Source of the DNA: Capnocytophaga bilenii
Lineage (GTDB): Bacteria; Bacteroidota; Bacteroidia; Flavobacteriales; Flavobacteriaceae
DNA length: 64,000 nucleotides
NCBI RefSeq assembly: GCF_017565765.1
Contig: NZ_JAGDYP010000002.1
Span: 124,001 to 188,000 of the forward strand
Direction: 5' to 3'
Shown here piece after piece: positions 16,375 through 23,620 of the stretch. Position numbers and translations under genes: made by a program. The notes beneath the pieces were generated by a model. That model was not told the DNA's origin. It did no database searches and worked only from the letters and a program-made list of their open reading frames with translations. The number at the start of each line of letters is the position of its first letter. Positions within the stretch are counted from its first letter, which is position 1.

Positions 16375-17559
16375 TACATGACAAAAAACAATATAGAAGG
16401 TACTTGACAAAAGAGCTGAAATTCTTTATATTAGAGTTTCTAATCTACCACAATTATGACTCTAAAAAAGAATATCAGCTCAGGAGACAAAAGTACAAAT
16501 TTATTATCTATATTCCAAGGGTATTTTTCCGGCAAATTTAATTTAGCAAGAATTAAATTTATATGCTTGTTAATCAGTTCTTTATGCAAAGTAAAGACTG
16601 TCAATTTTCAAAAGTTATCAATAGGATTTGATAATAAAGCAGCTACCTCAAGTAATTATAGACGGATTCAACGTTTTCTTGCAGATGTAATCCTACCTAT
16701 GAGATGGATAGCTCAACTTATTTTTAGTTTATTACCTGAGAAAAATAACTTGATATTAGTAATGGATAGGACTAATTGGAAGTTAGGAGGGAAAGATATC
16801 AATATCTTAATGTTAGGGATAAGTTATAAAAATATTGCTTTTCCATTAATGTTCAAGATGTTAGATAAGAGAGGTAACTCCAATACAGCAGAAAGGATTG
16901 CCTTAATAAATGATTTCATAAGTTGGTTCGGTTCCGATTGTATTGATTGTTTGTTAGCAGATAGAGAATTTGTAGGGAAGGAGTGGATTGCTTTCTTAAA
17001 TGACAATGGGATAGCTTATCACATTAGGATAAGAGAGAATTTCATGGTTTTTGACCCTAAGAAGCAAGTATTATCCAAAGCATGGCATTATTTCAACAAT
17101 CTAAAGATTGGAGAGATAAGACATTTCCATAGAATAATGGTAATTAATGATGAATATTGTTATCTTTCAGGAATGAAAACAATAAAAGACAATAAAATAG
17201 AGTTTTGTATTGTCATTTCTTTCAATAAACCTGAAGAATCTTTAGAAAAATATGCAAAGAGATGGCAAATAGAAACACTATTCAAAGCTTTTAAGAGCAG
17301 TGGTTTTAATCTCGAAGATACCCATGTAACGCAGATGGATAGAATAAAGAAATTAGTTTTATTGGTAATGCTTGCTTTTGTTTGGTGTTATAAGATAGGT
17401 GATTATATTGATACAAACATAAAGGCTATTAGAATAATAAAACACGGCAGTAGAGCCATAAGTATCTTTAAATACGGCTTGGATTACCTATCAAGGATAT
17501 TAATTTCAGGAATTAACTGTCTTAAAATCAATGTTTATCAATTTTTGTCGTGTAGTTAG
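16375..17559 (+). mobile_element. IS4-family insertion sequence interrupting an IS630 copy
   Basis: Probable ends are TACATGACAAAAA (16375-16387) and its near inverted copy TTTTTGTCGTGTA (17542-17554), 12 of 13 matching. On the right the element runs directly into IS630 transposase sequence at 17560. On the left the flank is ordinary DNA upstream of the peroxiredoxin gene, with no IS630 sequence, so the other half of the IS630 copy has been lost. No target duplication can be identified. The exact outer few bases are uncertain. Confidence 0.7.
16456..17559 (+). CDS. IS4-family transposase
   Basis: 367 residues, apparently intact. The DDE residues are in 'VMDRTNWKLG', 'CLLADREFVGKEW' and 'YAKRWQIETLFKAFKSSGF'. 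The last contains the Y-x2-R-x3-E-x6-K signature of the IS4 family. The N-terminal 100 residues include the usual helical DNA-binding region ('NYRRIQRFLADVILP'). Composition is more AT-rich than the neighbours. The stop codon lies in the last bases of the element. Confidence 0.9.
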   Translation: MTLKKNISSGDKSTNLLSIFQGYFSGKFNLARIKFICLLISSLCKVKTVNFQKLSIGFDNKAATSSNYRRIQRFLADVILPMRWIAQLIFSLLPEKNNLILVMDRTNWKLGGKDINILMLGISYKNIAFPLMFKMLDKRGNSNTAERIALINDFISWFGSDCIDCLLADREFVGKEWIAFLNDNGIAYHIRIRENFMVFDPKKQVLSKAWHYFNNLKIGEIRHFHRIMVINDEYCYLSGMKTIKDNKIEFCIVISFNKPEESLEKYAKRWQIETLFKAFKSSGFNLEDTHVTQMDRIKKLVLLVMLAFVWCYKIGDYIDTNIKAIRIIKHGSRAISIFKYGLDYLSRILISGINCLKINVYQFLSCS

Positions 17560-17948
17560 CCAATTCTGTTAAGTAAATCAGCCATTCCTTGTGGAGTATA
17601 GGTAACTTCAAAAGTGTCTTTAACCCATTGAGATACTTGTTTTGCATCTGTATAAAGATGTGTGCGTAACTCTTGTTTTAAGGATTCTATTTGAAAAATA
17701 TTAAGCAGACCTTGATAACCTTTATAACGATTCTCAAGAAGTTTATCTAGTCCTCCTTCAAGATATAAGGAACGATAACGATAAGTAGTAGAAATATCTA
17801 TACCCAAGCAATCAGCAACAAAAATAGGAGTATTGCCCATAGAAAGCATCAAAATGCAGGTAACTCGGGCATAATCCGAGCGACCTTGCAAGTTGCGTTG
17901 GAGCTTTCTAAGTTCCTCTATTTCTGTTGGTGATAATGTTAGTTCCAT
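17560..17948 (-). pseudogene. IS630 transposase fragment (N-terminal 129 residues), copy B
   Basis: Starts at ATG 17946-17948 and is open without the frameshift of copy A. It is cut after 'GMADLLNRIG' by the IS4 element. The HTH region is present but the whole DDE catalytic domain is missing. The N-terminal part is almost identical to copy A. Confidence 0.85.
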
Positions 17949-18059
17949 AGATGGTGCAAAAATAACAAATTTTTTATTTATTCGCAATCTAAATATATTC
18001 CAATGTAGGGATTAGTGATCGTTTTTGCTTTTGCCGAAAAGCAGAAACATACAGTAGCT

Positions 18060-18338
18060 TTAAAGTGAAGTAATAAAAGTTAAGAATCCTAAAACTACCC
18101 CTACCAAATTGGGGATAATGAGAATATAATCTGGCTTAGGCTCTTTTGTCCAGCCATACACCACCCAGATAAGACAAGACCCAGCTGCAAACAAAGGTTG
18201 CCAAGGTTGTGCTTTGTGCCCCTCTAAGTTGGCCATAATTTGAGGAATATAGGCTACAAATACCGCCACTCCTATAAAGGCTCCTATGGAACCTATAAGC
18301 AAATTAATTTTTTGCTTGATATTTCTTTTTTCGTTCAT
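18060..18338 (-). CDS. SemiSWEET sugar transporter, mobile copy 2
   Basis: Same 92-residue protein as the copy at 9486, with one silent base change seen (ACA versus ACC around the 9690 position). Promoter TTTG-N19-TATCTTTG at 18356-18386. It is the first of two tandem copies and reads toward the truncated IS630 transposase. Confidence 0.85.
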   Translation of the reverse strand: MNEKRNIKQKINLLIGSIGAFIGVAVFVAYIPQIMANLEGHKAQPWQPLFAAGSCLIWVVYGWTKEPKPDYILIIPNLVGVVLGFLTFITSL

Positions 18339-18419
18339 AATAATATGGTTTTCTGCAAAGATAGTAATAATTTGCGATTTTACAAAGAAACTTCAAAAAT
18401 AATTAGAAACATTTTTATT

Positions 18420-18509
18420 TTACACTCTGCGTAACGAAGCCTGTAATCTCCGAATATAAGGGTCTTCCACTACATCAATAATAGCTAAAATATCAGCTGG
18501 AATACGCAT
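18420..18509 (-). other. Short ORF remnant upstream of SemiSWEET copy 2
   Basis: 29 codons from ATG to TAA, identical to copy 1 but with CAG where copy 1 has the TAG stop, ending in QASLRRV. The frame is open further upstream to the MITE edge, again suggesting the tail of a lost gene. Confidence 0.4.
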
Positions 18510-18546
18510 TGATGAGTGAGTAATATTAAGCTTTTTTGTCAATTTC

Positions 18547-18723
18547 TATAGTCAAAAAGAAATGGTTTGCGAATTTATCAAAATGCAGGTAACTCGGGCA
18601 TAATCCGAGCGACCTTGCAAGTTGCGTTGGAGCTTTCTAAGTTCCTCTATTTCTGTTGGTGATAATGTTAGTTCCATAGATGGTGCAAAAATAACAAATT
18701 TTTTATTTATTCGCAATCTAAAT
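18547..18723 (-). mobile_element. IS630-derived MITE, copy 2 (right end replaced by cargo)
   Basis: Left end TATAGTCAAA and the ATCAAA deletion joint as in MITE 1. After about CGCAATCTAAAT it passes into the next cargo unit instead of its own right end. It also encodes the 41-residue fused peptide (18677 to 18552). Confidence 0.8.
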
Positions 18724-18788
18724 ATATTCCAATGTAGGGATTAGTGATCGTTTTTGCTTTTGCCGAAAAGCAGAAACATACAGTAGCT

Positions 18789-19067
18789 TTAAAGTGAAGT
18801 AATAAAAGTTAAGAATCCTAAAACTACCCCTACCAAATTGGGGATAATGAGAATATAATCTGGCTTAGGCTCTTTTGTCCAGCCATACACCACCCAGATA
18901 AGACAAGACCCAGCTGCAAACAAAGGTTGCCAAGGTTGTGCTTTGTGCCCCTCTAAGTTGGCCATAATTTGAGGAATATAGGCTACAAATACCGCCACTC
19001 CTATAAAGGCTCCTATGGAACCTATAAGCAAATTAATTTTTTGCTTGATATTTCTTTTTTCGTTCAT
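18789..19067 (-). CDS. SemiSWEET sugar transporter, mobile copy 3
   Basis: Identical in nucleotide sequence to copy 2 as far as I can read, shifted by 729 bp. Promoter at 19085-19115. With copies 1 and 2 and the resident gene at 33929, the window holds four SemiSWEET genes. Confidence 0.85.
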   Translation of the reverse strand: MNEKRNIKQKINLLIGSIGAFIGVAVFVAYIPQIMANLEGHKAQPWQPLFAAGSCLIWVVYGWTKEPKPDYILIIPNLVGVVLGFLTFITSL

Positions 19068-19148
19068 AATAATATGGTTTTCTGCAAAGATAGTAATAAT
19101 TTGCGATTTTACAAAGAAACTTCAAAAATAATTAGAAACATTTTTATT

Positions 19149-19238
19149 TTACACTCTGCGTAACGAAGCCTGTAATCTCCGAATATAAGGGTCTTCCACT
19201 ACATCAATAATAGCTAAAATATCAGCTGGAATACGCAT
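19149..19238 (-). other. Short ORF remnant upstream of SemiSWEET copy 3
   Basis: Same 29-codon frame as at 18420-18509, part of the tandem 729-bp unit. Confidence 0.4.
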
Positions 19239-19275
19239 TGATGAGTGAGTAATATTAAGCTTTTTTGTCAATTTC

Positions 19276-19464
19276 TATAGTCAAAAAGAAATGGTTTGCG
19301 AATTTATCAAAATGCAGGTAACTCGGGCATAATCCGAGCGACCTTGCAAGTTGCGTTGGAGCTTTCTAAGTTCCTCTATTTCTGTTGGTGATAATGTTAG
19401 TTCCATAGATGGTGCAAAAATAACAAATTTTTATTTATTCGCAATCTAAATTTGTTTGACTATA
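19276..19464 (-). mobile_element. IS630-derived MITE, copy 3 (both ends intact)
   Basis: 189 bp from TATAGTCAAA to TTTGACTATA; it forms the right boundary of locus 2, just as MITE 1 does for locus 1. One T shorter than MITE 2 in a T run. The DNA beyond 19464 is unrelated to that beyond 10162. Confidence 0.85.
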
Positions 19465-19544
19465 AAAAACAATCATCAAACAACAATATAAGAAAAACAA
19501 CAATTTTATCACCCCCCCAATTCAAAATTCAAAATTCCACCATA

Positions 19545-19676
19545 CCTTCAGCGAAGGTTGAGCGAAGGTTGAGCGAAGGTTGAGCGAAGGATAAGCGAAG
19601 AATAAAAGCCTGTGCGGCTCGCACCGAGCTGGCGCAGCCGAGTATGTGACGAAGGATGAGCGAAGGATAAGCGAAA
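19545..19676. repeat. 11-nt GCGAAGG-type tandem repeat with GC-rich hairpin, array 1
   Basis: Four to five tandem copies of an 11-nt word close to GAGCGAAGGTT, then AAAAGCCTGTGCGGCTCGCACC. The latter folds as GTGCG-GCT-CGCAC. A few more GCGAAGGAT words follow. The period is not a multiple of three and there is no open frame across it. Arrays with the same two parts lie at 32095-32214 and 49204-49271. The rest of the 295-nt gap from 19465 to 19759 holds only short AT-rich repeats (variants of AATTCAAAATTC) and the promoter at 19723. Confidence 0.8.
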
Positions 19677-19722
19677 AAAATCAAAATTCATAATTCAAAA
19701 TTCATAATTCAAAAATATTTTG

Positions 19723-19730
19723 TATCTTTG
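19723..19730 (+). promoter_or_regulatory. -7 element (TATCTTTG) of the 19760 operon
   Basis: Perfect TAnnTTTG 29 nt upstream of the ATG at 19760, without a clear -33 TTTG. Confidence 0.5.
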
Positions 19731-19759
19731 CCCCAAAAATACAGTAATTCGCTAAGCAA

Positions 19760-20167
19760 ATGGTATATTATAGTATTCTCGCTGTTATAGTGGCATATAT
19801 TTTGTATATGCTTATAAGGCAAGGTATTGCCAACTATAAACGCGAAAAATCAATAGAAGAATTAAGAGATAAATGGCAAGCTGCCTTAGTAGACGAAAAA
19901 CAAACTCGCGAAATTATTATGGGGCTTGTAAAATCTACCTATGGCGAAACCACCGTCAATGCTATTGAAAAGAATATATATACTGAAGGTATGCCCAATT
20001 TTTTAGTAAAACTCGCTTTAGGACGACCCCAACAGGTGCAAAGTGCTGTGTTTAGAGGGGCTACTACCGAGCGTTGGCACTACAAAACCCTTACCCTTAC
20101 CTTTCAAAACGGGCGACTTATAGGCTGGGAAGATAATAACGATAATACTCGCAAAGCTGGAATATGA
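19760..20167 (+). CDS. Hypothetical membrane-anchored protein
   Basis: 135 residues with one N-terminal transmembrane helix (residues about 2-20) and a soluble, mixed alpha/beta remainder ending in a beta-rich part 'TLTLTFQNGRLIGWED'. No family is recognised. The stop codon overlaps the start of the DnaJ-domain gene (ATGA), so the two are translationally coupled. It is first in a four-gene operon. Confidence 0.65.
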   Translation: MVYYSILAVIVAYILYMLIRQGIANYKREKSIEELRDKWQAALVDEKQTREIIMGLVKSTYGETTVNAIEKNIYTEGMPNFLVKLALGRPQQVQSAVFRGATTERWHYKTLTLTFQNGRLIGWEDNNDNTRKAGI

Positions 20168-20679
20168 TACTGAAGGACTACTATGAAATATTGGGCGTAA
20201 AACAAAAGGCTACCCCCGAAGAAATACGCGATGCTTATAAAAAGTTAGCCAAAGCCTACCACCCCGATAAACATCAGGGCGACGCTTTCTTTGCCGAAAA
20301 GTTTAAAAGCTTGCAAGAAGCCTATGCAGTATTAGCAGATGAAGATAAACGCAGAGAATACGACACCAAACTCGCCGAACAACTCAACGCACAAAATACC
20401 CAAAAAAAACAACACACCCCCACAAACAACCAACAGAAAAATACCGCAGAGCAACCTTCACCCAGCCACTCGGTAGTAGATTTGCCTACTTTGGTAGATA
20501 TGTATTTCCAGAAAAGAGTGGCTACGGTGCAAGCGCGCAAATTCTATGACGGCTTTATTGCTACCCCCAGAAAACGTTACATCTCTTGGCTTAAATTTAT
20601 CATAGCACTCCTGCTATTGGCAGCCAATATCGCTCTATTACACCCCACTTGGGGCGTATTTAAAGATTTGTTACCCTAA
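20164..20679 (+). CDS. Membrane-anchored J-domain protein
   Basis: 171 residues. The J domain occupies residues 3-68 with the HPD motif at H33-D35 ('AYHPDKHQGD'). A Gln/Pro/Asn-rich linker follows (about 75-105), then a C-terminal transmembrane helix (about 146-164). There is no Cys-rich or C-terminal substrate-binding domain, so this is not a DnaJ proper but a specialised co-chaperone that would recruit DnaK to the membrane. It is coupled to the preceding membrane protein, which may be its client or partner. Confidence 0.85.
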   Translation: MILKDYYEILGVKQKATPEEIRDAYKKLAKAYHPDKHQGDAFFAEKFKSLQEAYAVLADEDKRREYDTKLAEQLNAQNTQKKQHTPTNNQQKNTAEQPSPSHSVVDLPTLVDMYFQKRVATVQARKFYDGFIATPRKRYISWLKFIIALLLLAANIALLHPTWGVFKDLLP

Positions 20680-20695
20680 TTAAATTATCTATACA

Positions 20696-21136
20696 ATGAA
20701 AAAGTACTTTTTATTAGCATTCGCAATGGTAGCTACACTTGCTACTGCCCAAACTGAAACTTACAAAGAAGGCAACCTTACAGTAGCCTACCCAAGTAGT
20801 TTTAAAGCTAAAAAAACTGCTAACAACGCGGCTACTTTCAGTTCGCCCGATGAGTCTATAATCTTCTATGCTTATAAACCCAAAAAAGCAGCGTTGCCTA
20901 CTGATATAGACCTTAAAAGAGATAGCTACGTTATAACTCCCTCATTTGAAGGCGACAAAGTAGCTGGATATACTTACTACGATGGTAAATACCAACACTT
21001 TTATGAGTTGGTTACCAACGAACAGAAAAATATTTATTACGTACTTGGCTTCCGTTTTAATAACGAAGAGTCGATAGGTAAATATCGCGAAGAGTATTCT
21101 GCTTTCCGTAAATCATTAGAAGACCAACGCAAATAA
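20696..21136 (+). CDS. Small secreted hypothetical protein
   Basis: 146 residues with a signal peptide (MKKYFLLAFAMVATLATAQ). The mature part is a compact alpha/beta protein ('TYKEGNLTVAYPSSFKAKK', 'AATFSSPDESIIFYAYKP') with a general likeness to PsbP/DUF1795-type folds, though I cannot assign a family. It lies 16 nt after the J-domain gene and 4 nt before the next gene. Confidence 0.65.
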   Translation: MKKYFLLAFAMVATLATAQTETYKEGNLTVAYPSSFKAKKTANNAATFSSPDESIIFYAYKPKKAALPTDIDLKRDSYVITPSFEGDKVAGYTYYDGKYQHFYELVTNEQKNIYYVLGFRFNNEESIGKYREEYSAFRKSLEDQRK

Positions 21137-21140
21137 TCAT

Positions 21141-22115
21141 TTGCTTACTATACCTCACATACAAAACGATGATGAATTTATAACGGCTGCTTTATCTGTA
21201 TTTCGCTATCAGTACGAAAACAATAAGGTATACCATCGTTTTTGTAATTTATTACATCGCTCACCTCACAATGTGCATACGCTCGAGGATATACCTTTTC
21301 TGCCTATACACTTCTTCAAGACAGAAAAGGTATATTGTGGCGATACCCCACACCAAGAAATCTTTACCAGCAGTGGTACTACAGGGGCGCAAACTTCACA
21401 ACACTACGTAAAAGACCTCAGTATTTATCAGGAAAGTTTTCGCAAAGGCTTCCAACACTTCTACGGCGATGTGCGCAACTACACCATATTAGCCCTATTA
21501 CCCTCATATTTAGAACGCAAAGGCTCCTCACTCATCACAATGACCGATGACCTCATCAGGCAATCGCAAAGTGAAGAGAGCGGTTTCTACCTGCACAACT
21601 ACGACCATTTGGCTGCTACCCTACAACGTTTGGATAAGGCTGGGGGGCGGGTTTTGCTTATAGGCGTATCCTTTGCCCTACTTAGTTTGGTAGAGCAATA
21701 CACCTTTCAGCTAAAAAATACAATTGTAATGGAAACAGGAGGAATGAAAGGAAAACGCAAAGAGCTGATACGCGAAGAGTTGCACCAGCTATTGAAGGAA
21801 GGTTTTGGCGTGCCCCATATCCATTCGGAATATGGTATGACGGAATTGCTATCACAAGCCTATTCATCGGGGGAAGGTATTTACCGCAGTGTCCCTTGGA
21901 TGAAAATACTCATACGCGACACCAACGATGCCCTCAGCTATTTGCCAACGGGCAAAACAGGCGGTGTAAACGTGATAGATTTAGCAAATATTCACTCTTG
22001 TAGCTTTATTAGTACGCAAGATTTAGGCAAGCTACACCCCGATGGCTCTTTTGAAATACTCGGTCGTTTTGATAATACCGACCTCAGAGGTTGTAACCTA
22101 ATGGTTAGTCTTTAG
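21141..22115 (+). CDS. LuxE/PaaK-like acyl-protein synthetase (adenylate-forming)
   Basis: 324 residues from a TTG start just after the previous gene; no in-frame ATG fits. The glycine/threonine-rich ATP-binding loop 'IFTSSGTTGAQTSQH' (residues about 71-85) and the later 'HIHSEYGMTELLSQAY' are those of the LuxE/adenylate-forming family. These activate a carboxylic acid as an acyl-AMP and pass it to a protein or carrier. It is shorter than full AMP-binding enzymes, as LuxE is. The substrate is unknown. Its last 11 nt overlap the convergent tatA gene. Confidence 0.75.
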   Translation: MLTIPHIQNDDEFITAALSVFRYQYENNKVYHRFCNLLHRSPHNVHTLEDIPFLPIHFFKTEKVYCGDTPHQEIFTSSGTTGAQTSQHYVKDLSIYQESFRKGFQHFYGDVRNYTILALLPSYLERKGSSLITMTDDLIRQSQSEESGFYLHNYDHLAATLQRLDKAGGRVLLIGVSFALLSLVEQYTFQLKNTIVMETGGMKGKRKELIREELHQLLKEGFGVPHIHSEYGMTELLSQAYSSGEGIYRSVPWMKILIRDTNDALSYLPTGKTGGVNVIDLANIHSCSFISTQDLGKLHPDGSFEILGRFDNTDLRGCNLMVSL

Positions 22116-22380
22116 GAAGGTGATTACCAGCTACTTCCTCTTTTATTTCTTCTATATCTTCCTTTATTTGTTCTATCTCTTTTTGAGTTTCTTCAAGCAA
22201 TGAGTTGCCAGCACTACTGCCGTGCTGCACTGTGTGTTGTATCTCGGTTTTTATTTCATCAGTAGCATCGCGCACTTGGCGAATGGTTTTACCCAAACCG
22301 CGCGCTACTTCGGGCAATTTATCTGCCCCAAAAAGTATCAGTACTGCAAAGAGTATCAGTAAAATTTCAGAAAATCCCAT
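22105..22380 (-). CDS. tatA: Sec-independent translocase protein TatA/TatB
   Basis: 91 residues: an N-terminal membrane helix (residues 3-18, 'FSEILLILFAVLILFG'), the 'FGADKLPEVARGLGK' hinge and amphipathic helix, then a charged coiled-coil tail rich in E/K/I. It should form the Tat pore that exports folded proteins. A second TatA-like gene is at 40605; no tatC is in the window. It is convergent and overlapping with the LuxE-like gene. Confidence 0.9.
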   Translation of the reverse strand: MGFSEILLILFAVLILFGADKLPEVARGLGKTIRQVRDATDEIKTEIQHTVQHGSSAGNSLLEETQKEIEQIKEDIEEIKEEVAGNHLPKD

Positions 22381-22397
22381 AAGGTTTGTAATTAGTC

Positions 22398-22480
22398 GTT
22401 AGGTGTGAGCCGCACGGGGAATTTTGGGTGCAGGTAGCACCGGCAATATCATAGATGGCTTGTGCCGCTCGCATAGCACT
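22398..22480. repeat. Decayed remnant of the dispersed GC-rich hairpin repeat
   Basis: Contains GTGAGCCGCACGGG and GGCTTGTGCCGCTCGCA, both close to the GTGCGGCTCGCAC hairpin of the three larger arrays, but without the 11-nt tandem words. It fills most of the 174-nt gap between tatA and the M23 gene. Confidence 0.45.
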
Positions 22481-22541
22481 TAATAATTGCAAAATTACAA
22501 TTTTTTTTTAGAAAGAATACGCTTCTATTCAGTTTTTTTTG

Positions 22542-22549
22542 TACCTTTG
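22542..22549 (+). promoter_or_regulatory. -7 element (TACCTTTG) of the M23 peptidase gene
   Basis: TAnnTTTG match only 5 nt before the ATG at 22555, so the transcript would be nearly leaderless. Confidence 0.5.
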
Positions 22550-22554
22550 CCGTT

Positions 22555-23532
22555 ATGAAAAAGGTAAAGTATTATTATGACCCCGACACGCTTTCCTATA
22601 AGCGTATCAGAAATAAAAAGCGCACTAAAGTACGTAATGTATTGGTGTTCTTGATGGCGGCTGCTCTCTTTGGTGCTTTGTTATCTGTAGTAATGAATAA
22701 TTCGAGCCTATTCTTTACCCCACGCGAAGTGTCTTTAGCCCGCGAAATAAAAAACTACGAAAATAACTATCAGATTCTCAATAAAAAAATGGAACTGATG
22801 GAGGAGGTACTTGCCGATTTGCAAGAACGCGATAACAATATGTACCGCTTGTACTTCAACGCTCCTATTATCCCTGATAGTATCCGTAAGGGTGGGTTGC
22901 GCAATCCTAACAAGTACAAAGATTTGGAAAAATATGGCGGCTCTAAGCTCATCGCCGATGCTACCAAGCGAATGGACGTGTTGCGCAAGCAAATAGTTGT
23001 GCAATCGAAATCGTTGGATAACATTACAAAGTTATCCAAAGAAAAAGAAAAATTCTTGGCTTCTATCCCTGCTATACAGCCCGTGAATAACAAAGACTTG
23101 AAGCGTATGGCTTCGGGCTATGGCTGGCGTACCGACCCTTTTACAAAAGCGCGTAAGTTTCATTACGGTATGGATTTTTCATCGCCTCAGGGTACTCCCG
23201 TATATGCTGCTGGCGATGGGGTTGTTATTCGTGCTGATGACGGGTCATCGGGCTATGGTAATCACATCCGTATAGATCACGGTTATGGTTATGTAACACT
23301 TTACGGACACCTATCAGCTTATAATGTGCGCGCTGGGCAAAAAGTAAAACGAGGCGATTTGATAGGTAAAGTGGGTAGCACAGGGCGTTCGGAAGCTCCT
23401 CACTTGCACTACGAGGTAATGAAAAACGGCGAGCATATCAACCCAATACATTTCTATTACGGCAACCTTACTCCTGAGGAGTTTGCCGATATGCTACACG
23501 TATCAAACCAAGAAAATCAATCTTTGGATTAG
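22555..23532 (+). CDS. M23 (LytM) family peptidoglycan endopeptidase
   Basis: 325 residues: a basic N-terminus, one transmembrane helix (about residues 25-47), a coiled-coil region (about 58-165), and a C-terminal LytM domain with intact zinc motifs 'HYGMD' (H203, D207) and 'HLHYE' (H283, H285). It would cut peptide cross-links of peptidoglycan from the periplasmic side. Because all four metal/catalytic motif residues are present, it should be active, in contrast to the EnvC-like protein at 51678. Confidence 0.9.
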   Translation: MKKVKYYYDPDTLSYKRIRNKKRTKVRNVLVFLMAAALFGALLSVVMNNSSLFFTPREVSLAREIKNYENNYQILNKKMELMEEVLADLQERDNNMYRLYFNAPIIPDSIRKGGLRNPNKYKDLEKYGGSKLIADATKRMDVLRKQIVVQSKSLDNITKLSKEKEKFLASIPAIQPVNNKDLKRMASGYGWRTDPFTKARKFHYGMDFSSPQGTPVYAAGDGVVIRADDGSSGYGNHIRIDHGYGYVTLYGHLSAYNVRAGQKVKRGDLIGKVGSTGRSEAPHLHYEVMKNGEHINPIHFYYGNLTPEEFADMLHVSNQENQSLD

Positions 23533-23620
23533 TGATTTAGTCATTAGAAGTTAGTGAGATTGTACGGGCAATGAAAGTTTGCCAAATGTAAAAAAATAAA
23601 GAAAGATAAGCAATTATATT

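Larger units (their letters stand above)
17949..19406. repeat. Two tandem 729-bp units carrying SemiSWEET and MITE
   Basis: The transposase start codon recurs at 17948, 18677 and 19406, exactly 729 bp apart, and everything between repeats with no difference that I could see apart from one T in a T run. Each unit contains the IS630 end fragment, SemiSWEET gene, ORF remnant and MITE. A third, slightly diverged unit is at 9374-10103. The array probably arose by unequal recombination between the IS630-derived stretches of about 170 bp that flank the cargo. Confidence 0.85.

Noticed and set aside
19545-19676. GCGAAGG tandem words considered as a CRISPR array
   Set aside because: Words are 11 nt with no unique spacers between them and no cas genes nearby.
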